This document shows positions 1 through 7,433 of a DNA stretch of 33,117 bases, piece by piece. The notes beneath the pieces were generated by a model that saw nothing but the letters and a program-made list of their open reading frames with translations, was not told where the DNA came from and ran no database searches. The position numbers and the translations under genes are program-made. The stretch is from JACJYC01 sp964558465 (GTDB lineage: Bacteria > Bacteroidota > Bacteroidia > Chitinophagales > Saprospiraceae), in assembly GCA_964558465.1 (NCBI GenBank), contig CAZLEF010000082.1, positions 1-33,117 of the forward strand, given 5' to 3'. The number at the start of each line of letters is the position of its first letter. The first letter of the stretch is position 1.

Positions 1-108
1 GATTCGATTGATTCGATTGATTCGATTGATTCGATTGATTCGATTGATTCGATTGATCCGATTGATCCGATTGATCCGATTGATCCGATTGATCCGATTG
101 ATCCGATT
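1..108. repeat. 9-bp tandem array, GATTCGATT then GATCCGATT
   Basis: Twelve perfect head-to-tail 9-bp units: six of GATTCGATT (1-54) followed by six of GATCCGATT (55-108). The array may extend beyond the window's left edge. The single-base unit variant switching in one block suggests expansion of two founder units. It encodes an Ile-Arg-Leu repeat in one frame, but that open frame is a by-product of the repeat. The same 9-bp family recurs near 3194-3249 and 5737-5790. Confidence 0.95.
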
Positions 109-120
109 GGATGGATTCCT

Positions 121-160
121 CAAATCAACAAATCAACAAATCAACGCATCAACAAATAAA
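121..160. repeat. 8-bp tandem array, CAAATCAA family
   Basis: Five 8-bp units (CAAATCAA three times, then CGCATCAA and CAAATAAA) lie just beyond the 3' end of the minus-strand 2TM gene. This is the same repeat family as the arrays at 3268-3315 and, in the opposite orientation, 4611-4674. Function unknown. Confidence 0.85.
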
Positions 161-182
161 CAATTGGTTGGATTGATTCCCT

Positions 183-554
183 TCAAACAAGTTCATCATC
201 CCGCCACTTGGACTGGGGTCTTTTTTCCAGTTCTTTCAGGTCCAATCGATCCTGGTCTTTGCCCGGGCGCGGTTTTTTCATGCGGCGCAATTCCCGTTCG
301 ATTTCTTCTTCTTCCCAATCTTTGGAGTAATTGCTGGTACCCGGGAATCCAAAAACGTTGATATAATGAAAAAAAAGGCCGATTCCCCACCCCATAGCCG
401 GGTAGAAGAACCACCAATGGTAGGGCGAGGTGAACATATTGAGTAAAAAAAGGAAACACATGACCACCAGGTAAGTGGAAAGGTGGCCGAAAAATTCCTT
501 TTTCTCCAGCACCTTCTTTCGGGCTCTTTCGTAATCTTCGGGGTAATGATCCAT
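183..554 (-). CDS. 2TM domain protein, small membrane protein
   Basis: Predicted inner-membrane protein of 123 residues that matches the 2TM-domain family common in Bacteroidota. It has a short charged N-terminus rich in Arg/Lys/Glu (PEDYERARKKV), then two hydrophobic segments. The first runs over the HLSTYLVVMCFLFLLNMF stretch and the second over the PAMGWGIGLFFHYINVF stretch. A charged C-terminal tail follows (EEEEIERELRRMKK). I place the start at the ATG complementary to 552-554. The upstream in-frame TTG at 581 overlaps a TATCTTTG -7 promoter element (579-586) and so is unlikely to be translated. Biochemical role unknown; in other Bacteroidota such domains also occur fused to sensor kinases, but no kinase is present here. 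Confidence 0.8.
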   Translation of the reverse strand: MDHYPEDYERARKKVLEKKEFFGHLSTYLVVMCFLFLLNMFTSPYHWWFFYPAMGWGIGLFFHYINVFGFPGTSNYSKDWEEEEIERELRRMKKPRPGKDQDRLDLKELEKRPQSKWRDDELV

Positions 555-578
555 GTTGACAACTTGTTTTCCGGTTTC

Positions 579-586
579 CAAAGATA
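579..586 (-). promoter_or_regulatory. Bacteroidota -7 promoter element for the 2TM gene
   Basis: On the minus strand this reads TATCTTTG, a full match to TAnnTTTG, 24 bp upstream of the chosen ATG. I see no TTTG (-33) at the expected 19-21 bp distance, so the call rests on the -7 element and its position. Confidence 0.45.
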
Positions 587-746
587 AGATTTTTTTCTTT
601 TGATCCGGTTCTCAGACCCGGCTTTTTTAATAACGCATCAGTCCTCAAAAAATACACCTGCAGGGCTCCGGAGAAAATTTTTCCCTGTTGGGTAATCCGG
701 AATTCCCGTTTGGGACCTATTTTCTCCCTTTAACTTAAATTATTCC

Positions 747-754
747 TATTTTTG
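747..754 (+). promoter_or_regulatory. Bacteroidota -7 promoter element upstream of the cotH-like gene
   Basis: TATTTTTG matches TAnnTTTG and lies 23 bp upstream of the ATG at 778. A TTTG occurs at 709-712 but the 34-bp gap is too long for a normal -33 box, so only the -7 part is supported. Confidence 0.4.
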
Positions 755-777
755 GATGTTCAAAAAGCTTTGTCAGC

Positions 778-2409
778 ATGATGATTAGAAATCTACTTTT
801 GTTGTTTCTGGCGACCCTCTGCTCCGGGCTTGGCGCCCAGGTCAATTTCACGGATTCCAATCTGCCGATCCTGGTGATCAATACGATGGGGCAGGAAATC
901 CTAGACGATCCCAAAATAACAGCCCAACTGGGCGTCATTCACAAAGGCCCCGGCCAGCGGAATTACCTGACCGACCCGTTCAATGAATACAACGGCAAGA
1001 TCGGCATCGAGATCCGGGGGTCCAGTTCGCAGTCGTTTCCTAAAAAGGGATACGGCCTGGAGACCTGGGATGACGAAGGCGAAGACCTCGACGTATCCCT
1101 TTTGGGTATGCCCGAAGAAAGCGACTGGGTGCTGCACGGCCCCTACAGCGACAAATCCCTGATCCGGAATGCACTCACCTATATCCTGGCCGGCAGAACC
1201 ATGGAATACGCTCCCCGCGTCAGGATGGTGGAACTGGTGATCAACGGCGATTACCTGGGCGTTTACCTCTTCACAGAAAAGATCAAACGCGACGCCAACC
1301 GGGTGAACATCAACAAACTGGACCCCGATGAAAATGAAGGGGACGATCTGACAGGCGGGTATATCCTGAAACTGGATAAAACAACGGGAGACAATCCGAT
1401 TTTCCCGCTTTATTTTTCTTCTCAATACCGGGCTGAAACGCCGAATTTTCAGGAAATCAATTTCCTGTACGAAATCCCGGATGCAGAAGACATCACACAG
1501 CAGCAACGGGATTACGTCCAGGAGAGTATCGACCAGTTTGAAAACGCCCTCTACGGCGAAGATTACCTTGATCCGCAAAACGGCTATAAAAAACATATTG
1601 ACATACAGACCTTTATCGATTTTCTGCTGGTGAATGAGGTTTCCAAAAACGTAGACGGATACCGGCTGAGCACCTTTTTTTATAAGGACAAGGACAGCAA
1701 AAACCCGCGCTGGAAAATGGGTCCGGTCTGGGATTTCAACCTCGGGTTTGGCAATGCCAATTATTGCGACGGCGGCCTGACAACCGGATGGGCATACGAT
1801 TTCAACGACGTTTGCCCGGACGACTACTGGGTGATCCCGTTCTGGTGGAAAAAGATGCTGACCGACCCCGTTTTCCGGTGGGAATTGGGGAACAGGTGGC
1901 AGGAACTGCGCGCCGGCATCCTCTCCGACAATCAGACCACCCAGGTCATCGATTCGCTGGCCGCCCTCCTGGGCGAATCCCAATACCGCAATTTCCAACG
2001 GTGGAATGTGTTGTCCGAATGGGTCTGGCCCAACAACTTCATCGGCCATAACTACCCCGCCGAGATCAACTACCTGCGCAACTGGACGCTGGAACGTCTG
2101 GCCTGGATGGACCAGGCGATCGAAGAACTCACCCCGGCGGTAGACCCCAACAGCGGAAAACCCCTGCTTTGGCAGATGTCGCCCAACCCTACCCAATCCT
2201 TTGTGAACATCGTACTGAATGACCCGGGTTCCATTCCCACGACGGTAGACCTTTTCGACGCCCTGGGCAGGCGGGTAAAAACCCTGAACTGGCCGGGGCA
2301 GGAACTGTCCATGCGGCTGGAAACCGGGGACCTGCAGAAAGGATGGTGGATCGTTTCCCTCAAAGGGCAGGACGGGCGGATCAGCAGCCGGCCGGTGGTG
2401 GTGTATTAG
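778..2409 (+). CDS. Secreted CotH family protein with type IX sorting domain
   Basis: Predicted exported protein of 543 residues. Residues 1-20 form a signal peptide (hydrophobic LLLLFLATLCSG, cleavage near GLGAQ). The body matches the CotH family, which has a protein-kinase-like fold: EIRGSSSQSFPKKGYGLE near residue 80, a V-NGDYLGVYLFTEKIKRD segment near 155-175, and the hallmark VWDFNLGFGNANY motif near 318-330, where the Asp/Asn residues would bind metal-nucleotide. The last 80 residues carry a PNPTQSF start, a LFDALGRRV strand and a terminal beta-rich tail, typical of a Por/type A secretion-tail domain, so the product is likely surface-anchored through the type IX system. ATG codons at 778 and 781 are adjacent; either could be used. 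Substrate unknown. Bacterial homologues are often annotated as spore coat protein H, but sporulation is not implied here. Confidence 0.85.
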   Translation: MMIRNLLLLFLATLCSGLGAQVNFTDSNLPILVINTMGQEILDDPKITAQLGVIHKGPGQRNYLTDPFNEYNGKIGIEIRGSSSQSFPKKGYGLETWDDEGEDLDVSLLGMPEESDWVLHGPYSDKSLIRNALTYILAGRTMEYAPRVRMVELVINGDYLGVYLFTEKIKRDANRVNINKLDPDENEGDDLTGGYILKLDKTTGDNPIFPLYFSSQYRAETPNFQEINFLYEIPDAEDITQQQRDYVQESIDQFENALYGEDYLDPQNGYKKHIDIQTFIDFLLVNEVSKNVDGYRLSTFFYKDKDSKNPRWKMGPVWDFNLGFGNANYCDGGLTTGWAYDFNDVCPDDYWVIPFWWKKMLTDPVFRWELGNRWQELRAGILSDNQTTQVIDSLAALLGESQYRNFQRWNVLSEWVWPNNFIGHNYPAEINYLRNWTLERLAWMDQAIEELTPAVDPNSGKPLLWQMSPNPTQSFVNIVLNDPGSIPTTVDLFDALGRRVKTLNWPGQELSMRLETGDLQKGWWIVSLKGQDGRISSRPVVVY

Positions 2410-2411
2410 TT

Positions 2412-2437
2412 GTAAGTCGTAAGTCGTAAGTCGTAAG
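2412..2437. repeat. 7-bp tandem array GTAAGTC
   Basis: Three perfect GTAAGTC units and a partial fourth fill the 36-bp gap between the converging cotH-like and SDR genes. No hairpin terminator is obvious there. Confidence 0.85.
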
Positions 2438-2445
2438 GTATTTTG

Positions 2446-3186
2446 TCAGATCGTGGCGCCGCCGTCGATGCTGATGATGGCGCCGGTAATGAAGGAGGCT
2501 TCGTCCGAGGCCAGGAAGCAGTACAGGTTCGCGACGTCTTCCGGTTGTCCGAGGCGGCCCAGGGGTGTTTTCTGAATAAAGGCTTCGATCATATCTCCGG
2601 AGATTTTACCTGTCATGCCGGTCTGGATAAAACCCGGCGCCACAGCGTTGACGGTAATACCTTTCCGGCCGAATTCGCGGGCCCAGACCTTGGTCATGCC
2701 GATCACTCCGGCTTTGGCCGCTGCATAGTTCGTCTGTCCAAAATTGCCCTGCAGGCCGACGATCGAGGAGGTGTTGACGATCCGGCCGTACCCTTGTTCC
2801 GCCATATACGGATAAACTGCTTTTACGCAGTAAAATACCCCGCTGAGGTTCACATCGATGACCTGGCGCCAATCCTCGTCGCTCATGTTTTTGAGGGCCG
2901 CGTCGCGGGTGATGCCTGCGTTGTTGACCAGGATATCGATCCGGCCGAAAAGTTCGTATACGGCTTTGACGGCGGATTCCACCTGCTCATGATCGGCCAC
3001 ATTCACATTCCAATATACCGGTTGGAAGCCCTGCTTTTCCAACATTTCTACGGCTTCAAGCCCTTTTTCCGGGTTGAGGTCCCAAATGGCGACGGTAGCG
3101 CCTTCCTGCAGAAATTTCCGGACACTTGCCAGGCCGATTCCCCGGGCGGCGCCTGTTATGATGGCGATTTTTTGTTTTAGACGCAT
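2446..3186 (-). CDS. SDR-family 3-oxoacyl/acetoacetyl-CoA reductase
   Basis: Short-chain dehydrogenase of 246 residues, cytoplasmic, expected to reduce a 3-oxoacyl thioester with NADPH. Classical SDR features are complete: TGAARGIG nucleotide-binding loop at 11-18, NNAG at 88-91, catalytic Ser141, Tyr154 and Lys158 (SxnYxxxK), and a C-terminal SxxISIDGG. It is close to FabG and PhaB types. The divergent neighbour is an acetyl-CoA acetyltransferase, which favours an acetoacetyl-CoA reductase role over fatty-acid synthesis, but no polyhydroxyalkanoate synthase is in the window. The start is the ATG complementary to 3184-3186; an in-frame TTG six bases upstream is a weaker choice. Confidence 0.88.
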   Translation of the reverse strand: MRLKQKIAIITGAARGIGLASVRKFLQEGATVAIWDLNPEKGLEAVEMLEKQGFQPVYWNVNVADHEQVESAVKAVYELFGRIDILVNNAGITRDAALKNMSDEDWRQVIDVNLSGVFYCVKAVYPYMAEQGYGRIVNTSSIVGLQGNFGQTNYAAAKAGVIGMTKVWAREFGRKGITVNAVAPGFIQTGMTGKISGDMIEAFIQKTPLGRLGQPEDVANLYCFLASDEASFITGAIISIDGGATI

Positions 3187-3193
3187 GGGCAAT

Positions 3194-3249
3194 TGGATTG
3201 TTTGGATTGTTTGGATTGATTCGATTGATGCGATTGATACGATTGATTC
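3194..3249. repeat. 9-bp tandem array in the divergent SDR/thiolase gap
   Basis: Degenerate 9-bp units of the GATTCGATT family (ATTGTTTGG, ATTGATTCG, ATTGATGCG, ATTGATACG). They occupy the 5' region of the SDR gene, so any promoter of that gene would lie in or next to the array. It is separated from the next array by the short palindrome at 3251-3266 (CCACG and CGTGG arms). Confidence 0.85.
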
Positions 3250-3267
3250 GCCACGTCGCGGCGTGGT

Positions 3268-3315
3268 CGCATCAACGCATCAACGAATCAACGCATCAAC
3301 GAATCAACGAATCAA
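3268..3315. repeat. 8-bp tandem array CGCATCAA/CGAATCAA
   Basis: Six consecutive 8-bp units alternating between CGCATCAA and CGAATCAA, upstream of the thiolase gene. The reverse-complement array lies just after the thiolase stop codon (4611-4674), so the gene is bracketed by inverted copies of one repeat family. Confidence 0.88.
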
Positions 3316-3377
3316 CAAATTAGTTGGATTGTTTGAGGCGGCGCAGGCAAAATTAAACTTTCCGGGGTGGAATATTG

Positions 3378-3385
3378 TATTTTTG
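3378..3385 (+). promoter_or_regulatory. Bacteroidota -7 promoter element for the thiolase gene
   Basis: TATTTTTG, a full TAnnTTTG match, 45 bp upstream of the thiolase ATG. No clear TTTG at the -33 position. It lies between the 8-bp repeat array and the gene. Confidence 0.45.
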
Positions 3386-3430
3386 GGGCGCGGATTAGTT
3401 GCAGTCCTGACCATTTAAACCATCGTAATC

Positions 3431-4609
3431 ATGAAAGAAGTATTTATCGTTTCCGCCGTTCGCACGCCCATCGGCAGTTTTGGCGGTGTTTTTGCCGGGT
3501 TGTCAGCCACCCGTTTGGGGGCCGACGCCATCACAGGCGCACTGGCCAAAGCCGGGGTTGATCCTGCCCTGGTGGAAGAGGTATTCATGGGCAATGTTTG
3601 TTCCGCCAACCTGGGGCAGGCGCCTGCCCGGCAGGCCGCATTATTGGCCGGTCTGGGGACCAACGTGCCCTGCACCACGATCAATAAAGTCTGCGCATCC
3701 GGGGCCAAAGCCATCATGATCGGCGCACAAAGCATCATGCTGGGGCAAAACGGCATTGTCGTGGCCGGCGGCATGGAAAGTATGTCCAATATTCCGTACT
3801 ACCTGCCAAATGCGCGTTGGGGTTATAAATACGGCAACGCCGAACTGGTGGACGGCCTGGCCAAAGACGGCCTGACCGACGCCTACAACCATCAGGCCAT
3901 GGGCGTTTGCGCCGACAACACTGCCAAAAAGTACAACATCAGCCGGGAAGACCAGGATGCGTTTGCCATCCGGAGTTACCAGCGCGCAGCGGCAGCTACC
4001 CAGTCCGGCAAATTCGCTTCCGAGATCGTTGCGGTTGCCGTTCCGCAGCGCAAAGGCGACCCGGTCATGGTAGCAGAAGATGAAGAATACAAAAACGTCT
4101 TTTTCGACAAGATCCCGTCCCTCCGACCTGCGTTCACCAAGGACGGGACGGTGACGGCGGCCAACGCCTCCACCATCAACGACGGCGCGTCAGCCCTGGT
4201 GCTGGCCAGCAAGGAAAAGGTAGAAGAACTCGGCCTGAAACCACTGGCCAGGATCCGGGGTTTTGCCGACGCCGCCCAGGAACCGGAATGGTTCACCACT
4301 GCCCCCACCCTCGCGACCCCCAAAGCCCTCAAGGCTGCCGGCCTCAGTTTGTCGGATGTGGATTATTTTGAGGTCAACGAGGCCTTTGCAGTCGTTCCAA
4401 TGGCCTACAACCAGGTTTTGGGTATCGACCCCGGCAAGGTCAACGTATTCGGCGGCGCCGTGTCTCTGGGGCATCCGCTTGGGGCTTCCGGCGCCCGGAT
4501 TGTGACCACACTGGCAAATGTGCTTCTAAAGGAGGACGGTCATATTGGTCTGGCGGCGATTTGTAACGGCGGCGGCGGGGCTTCGGCTATTGTGATTGAG
4601 AGGGTCTGA
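3431..4609 (+). CDS. Acetyl-CoA C-acetyltransferase (thiolase II)
   Basis: Thiolase of 392 residues, the usual family length. It is expected to condense two acetyl-CoA to acetoacetyl-CoA or to cleave 3-ketoacyl-CoA in the reverse direction, in the cytoplasm. Catalytic residues are all present: nucleophile Cys88 in INKVCASG, His348 in the GHPLGASGAR motif, and Cys378 in the CNGGGGAS motif. The N-terminus VSAVRTPIGSFGG is canonical, supporting the ATG at 3431. Length and motifs fit the biosynthetic (AtoB/PhaA-like) group better than the FadA beta-oxidation group, but this is not decisive. It is transcribed divergently from an SDR reductase that could use its product. Confidence 0.92.
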   Translation: MKEVFIVSAVRTPIGSFGGVFAGLSATRLGADAITGALAKAGVDPALVEEVFMGNVCSANLGQAPARQAALLAGLGTNVPCTTINKVCASGAKAIMIGAQSIMLGQNGIVVAGGMESMSNIPYYLPNARWGYKYGNAELVDGLAKDGLTDAYNHQAMGVCADNTAKKYNISREDQDAFAIRSYQRAAAATQSGKFASEIVAVAVPQRKGDPVMVAEDEEYKNVFFDKIPSLRPAFTKDGTVTAANASTINDGASALVLASKEKVEELGLKPLARIRGFADAAQEPEWFTTAPTLATPKALKAAGLSLSDVDYFEVNEAFAVVPMAYNQVLGIDPGKVNVFGGAVSLGHPLGASGARIVTTLANVLLKEDGHIGLAAICNGGGGASAIVIERV

Positions 4610-4610
4610 T

Positions 4611-4674
4611 TTGTTGATACGTTGATTTGTTGATACGTTGATTTGTTGATGCGTTGATTTGTTGATTTGTTGAA
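4611..4674. repeat. 8-bp tandem array TTGTTGAT/ACGTTGAT
   Basis: Eight 8-bp units (TTGTTGAT alternating with ACGTTGAT or GCGTTGAT) begin one base after the thiolase stop codon. They are the reverse complement of the CGMATCAA family seen at 121-160 and 3268-3315. Confidence 0.9.
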
Positions 4675-4793
4675 ATAGAAATCGGCGCTCCGTTACCCTT
4701 AACAAAGACTGCAGACTGCCGATCCGCCTCTGTGGGTCGGACCAGCCTGCCGGATTGTAGACTGTCAATTGTCGAACTAAAAAAAAGTCTCCC

Positions 4794-5741
4794 ATGAATA
4801 AATTAACACTTCCCCTGATCCTGATAACAGGTTTTGGGGCGATGCAAGCCCAGCCGGCGATTGAAAATGCCGGGGCAGCGGTGGAATACCCATATCCCAT
4901 CCAGAAGATCAAGCTGGACCAGGAAACCGAGATCGCCTTTGCGGAGGTCGGTCAGGGCGATCAAACGCTGGTTTTCATCCACGGTATGGGAGCTAATCTG
5001 CCGGTATGGAAAAAGACGATCGACAGCCTGAGCCTGAATTACCGTTGCATTGCCCTCGATTTGCCCGGGCACGGCCAATCCAGTAAAGGCCCCTATGCTT
5101 TTTCCATGGAATTTTATGCCGAAACCGTTCAACGATTTATCCGGAAGCTGAAGCTGAAGGACCCCGTACTTGTAGGTCATGGCATGGGCGGTCAGGTGGC
5201 GATTACCCTGTTACTGGACCAACCCAAAATTGCCGGGAAGCTCATTTTGATCGCTCCCACCGGTCTGGAGACCTTTTCTTACCAGGATAAACTATGGCTC
5301 AAACAAACCTATAGCACGACCGCCATTCAATCTGCCGACCCGAATCAGATCCGCAACGACCTTGCCCTGAATTTCGCCCGCAATCACCTTCCGGAAGACG
5401 CCGCTTTTTTATTTAAAAACCGACTTCTGCTGTTAGCCGACCGGCCCGCGTACGACTATTATGCCAATATGATCGCCCAATCTGCGGCCGGACTGGCCAA
5501 CGAACCCGTGTTCGAACGCCTGGGCGAGATCGCCGTCCCTGTCCTGCTGCTGATCGGCGCCAGCGATTACCTTATTCCCAACAAGATCCTGCACCGGGAC
5601 CTGACCACGGAGGCGGTTGCGAAAAGCGGCCAGGAGCGGATCCCCGGCAGTCAGTTGAAGATTTTCCCCGGCTGCGGGCATTGGTTGCAGTGGGAGTGTC
5701 CGGAGGGGGTGAATGGGGCGGTGAGGGAGTTTTTGAATTGA
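4794..5741 (+). CDS. Exported alpha/beta hydrolase with Gly at nucleophile site
   Basis: Protein of 315 residues with an N-terminal signal peptide (LPLILITGFGAMQAQ, about residues 4-20), so probably periplasmic. The alpha/beta hydrolase fold is clear: oxyanion-side HGMGANLPVW (63-72), a LDLPGHGQS strand-loop (89-96), the elbow GHGMGG (128-133), acid Asp258 in GASDYLIP and base His296 in GCGHW. The elbow normally reads GHSMGG; here the nucleophile codon is GGC (Gly130), not Ser, Cys or Asp. The frame is intact, so this is a substitution and not a shift. Either activity is lost or the residue has been repurposed. Substrate unknown. The stop codon lies inside the first unit of the downstream 9-bp array. 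Confidence 0.82.
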   Translation: MNKLTLPLILITGFGAMQAQPAIENAGAAVEYPYPIQKIKLDQETEIAFAEVGQGDQTLVFIHGMGANLPVWKKTIDSLSLNYRCIALDLPGHGQSSKGPYAFSMEFYAETVQRFIRKLKLKDPVLVGHGMGGQVAITLLLDQPKIAGKLILIAPTGLETFSYQDKLWLKQTYSTTAIQSADPNQIRNDLALNFARNHLPEDAAFLFKNRLLLLADRPAYDYYANMIAQSAAGLANEPVFERLGEIAVPVLLLIGASDYLIPNKILHRDLTTEAVAKSGQERIPGSQLKIFPGCGHWLQWECPEGVNGAVREFLN

Positions 5742-5790
5742 TTCGATTGATTCGATTGGTTCGATTGGATTGATTGGATAGATTGGATTG
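5737..5790. repeat. 9-bp tandem array overlapping the hydrolase stop codon
   Basis: Six 9-bp units (ATTGATTCG, ATTGATTCG, ATTGGTTCG, ATTGGATTG, ATTGGATAG, ATTGGATTG), same family as 1-108. The TGA stop of the hydrolase gene (5739-5741) is contained in the first unit, so the gene end and the repeat are fused. Confidence 0.85.
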
Positions 5791-5861
5791 ATGCCTAAAC
5801 AAGGATAAAAAGCCTTTTGATCTGGCGAACGGGCGATACTTTTGAATTTTGCATTTCACAT

Positions 5862-5893
5862 TTTGCATTTTGCATTGATGCCACCTAACTTTG
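5862..5893 (+). promoter_or_regulatory. mnmE promoter, -33 TTTG and -7 TAACTTTG
   Basis: TTTG at 5862-5865, a 20-bp spacer, then TAACTTTG at 5886-5893: a full Bacteroidota consensus. The -7 element ends only four bases before the mnmE ATG (5898), so the expected transcription start falls on or next to the start codon and the mRNA would be leaderless. The -33 box is inside a short TTTTGCA repeat (copies at 5847, 5861 and 5868). Confidence 0.6.
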
Positions 5894-5897
5894 CTCC

Positions 5898-7406
5898 ATG
5901 CCGTTCGATTACCTCCACAGCGACACCATAGCCGCGCTGGCCACCCCGCCGGGTATTGGAGCCATCGGCGTGATCCGTTTGTCGGGCAAAGACGCCGTGG
6001 CCATTGCCGACCGCGCCTTTTGGGGTAAAAAACTGGCCGGGCAGCCCTCCCATACGCTACACCTCGGCATGATCCGGGACGAGAACGGCAAAGACCTGGA
6101 TGAAGCGCTCGTTTCCCTGTTCATCGCGCCCCGGTCGTACACCGGGGAGGATGTAGTGGAAGTTTCCTGCCACGGGTCGCCGTTTGTCTTGCAGGAAGTA
6201 CTGCAACTGTTCATCCGGTTGGGCGCCCGCCTGGCCAAACCCGGGGAATTCACCCTGCGCGCCTTCCTCAACGGCAAAATGGACCTCAGCCAGGCTGAAG
6301 CCGTTGCCGACCTGATCGCCTCCGAATCGGCAGCCGCCCATACAGTGGCCATGCAGCAGATGCGCGGCGGGTTTTCGCAGGAGATCCAGCGCTTGCGACA
6401 GGAGTTGATCAACTTTGCCAGTCTGATCGAACTGGAGCTCGACTTCAGCGAAGAAGACGTGGAATTTGCCAACCGCGATGAACTGAGAAAACTGGTTGAA
6501 AAGATCCGGACGGTCATCCGTGCCCTGATCCAGTCTTTCCAACTCGGCAACGTCATCAAAAACGGGGTAAATACCGTGATCGCCGGCCGGCCCAACGCCG
6601 GAAAAAGCACCCTGCTCAACGCCCTGCTCAACGAAGAGCGCGCCATTGTGAGCGATATCCCCGGCACCACCCGCGACACGATCGAAGAGATCCTCAACAT
6701 CCGGGGTATCCCCTTCCGCATCATCGATACAGCCGGCATCCGCGAAGCCCGCGACGCCATCGAAGCCATCGGCGTGGAGCGCACCCTGGAGAAAGTCCGC
6801 ACCGGCAGCCTGCTCGTCTACGTCTTCGACGTGATCGCCACCCAGCCCGCCGAAGTACAGGCCGACCTCGAGCGCCTCGCCCAACCCGGCGTACCCCTGC
6901 TGATCGTCGCCAACAAAATGGATCTGAATCCCTACACGAAGTTTGAGCATTATTTTTCAGTCCCCCCCTCCCCCAGTCTCCCAGTCTCCCAGTCTCCCAG
7001 TCCTGCAGTCTCCAGTCCGCAGTCCGAAAGTCCTCAGTCCGACAGTCACCCCATCTCCAAGTCTCCCAGTCCCCCAGTCCCCCCCTCTCCCGGTCACTGG
7101 GTCCCCCTCTCCGCCAAAGAAGGCATGAACATCGAGTACCTCAAGGAAAAGCTGTACGAAGCCGCGATCGGTCAGGAACTGGTGGGCGAAAGCCCGGTGG
7201 TGAGCAATGTGCGCCACCTGGAGGCCCTGCAACAATCGTACGACAGCCTTGAGGCCGTGCTCACGGGCATGGACAACCGCGTCACTTCCGATTTCATCGC
7301 GATGGATATCCGGCGGGCGCTGCATTTCCTCGGGGAAATTACGGGGGAGATCACGACGGAGGATTTGCTGGAGAATATTTTTTCCAGGTTTTGTATCGGG
7401 AAGTAA
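5898..7406 (+). CDS. mnmE: tRNA uridine-5-carboxymethylaminomethyl GTPase MnmE
   Basis: GTPase that, with MnmG, modifies U34 of certain tRNAs; cytoplasmic. Domains: N-terminal TrmE dimerisation/folate domain (1-118, with CHGSPFVLQE and GEFTLRAFLNGKMDL), helical domain, and inserted G domain. G motifs: G1 GRPNAGKS 230-237, IPGTTRD near 254-260, G3 DTAG 277-280, G4 NKMD 339-342, and G5 SAK 405-407. The C-terminal FCIGK carries the catalytic Cys. At 502 residues it is longer than the usual 450-460. The excess is a Pro/Ser-rich segment (about 356-399) between G4 and G5, encoded by an imperfect CAGTCTCC DNA repeat (6960-7094). Flanking motifs are intact and the frame is preserved, so the protein is probably functional. 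This is the last gene of the repeat-bearing core region. Confidence 0.95.
   Translation: MPFDYLHSDTIAALATPPGIGAIGVIRLSGKDAVAIADRAFWGKKLAGQPSHTLHLGMIRDENGKDLDEALVSLFIAPRSYTGEDVVEVSCHGSPFVLQEVLQLFIRLGARLAKPGEFTLRAFLNGKMDLSQAEAVADLIASESAAAHTVAMQQMRGGFSQEIQRLRQELINFASLIELELDFSEEDVEFANRDELRKLVEKIRTVIRALIQSFQLGNVIKNGVNTVIAGRPNAGKSTLLNALLNEERAIVSDIPGTTRDTIEEILNIRGIPFRIIDTAGIREARDAIEAIGVERTLEKVRTGSLLVYVFDVIATQPAEVQADLERLAQPGVPLLIVANKMDLNPYTKFEHYFSVPPSPSLPVSQSPSPAVSSPQSESPQSDSHPISKSPSPPVPPSPGHWVPLSAKEGMNIEYLKEKLYEAAIGQELVGESPVVSNVRHLEALQQSYDSLEAVLTGMDNRVTSDFIAMDIRRALHFLGEITGEITTEDLLENIFSRFCIGK
6960..7094. repeat. 8-bp CAGTCTCC-type array inside mnmE
   Basis: Imperfect tandem copies of CAGTCTCC and close variants (CAGTCCGC, CAGTCCGA) on the plus strand, with C-rich edges. 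Clean at the 5' side (about four near-perfect units), more degenerate towards 3'. It resembles the intergenic simple repeats of this genome but lies within a reading frame, encoding a Ser/Pro-rich linker. Confidence 0.85.
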
Positions 7407-7433
7407 GGGCCATGTCGAAAATAATTTCTCACG

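Noticed and set aside
1..165. CRISPR-like repeats
   Set aside because: Units are 7-9 bp with no spacers; these are simple tandem arrays, and no cas genes are present.
8..361. Open frame of 117 residues beginning with an Ile-Arg-Leu repeat
   Set aside because: It is a by-product of the 9-bp array and then runs antisense through the 2TM gene; no promoter or family resemblance.
901..2196. Minus-strand frame of 431 residues over the CotH-like gene
   Set aside because: Antisense shadow; the plus frame has signal peptide, CotH motifs and sorting domain.
2443..3180. Long plus-strand open frame (245 residues) over the SDR gene
   Set aside because: Exact antisense of a clear SDR enzyme; caused by codon bias in GC-rich sequence.
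5161..5200. Frameshift as the cause of the missing Ser in the hydrolase
   Set aside because: The frame is continuous with correct motifs on both sides; a single Gly codon occupies the site.
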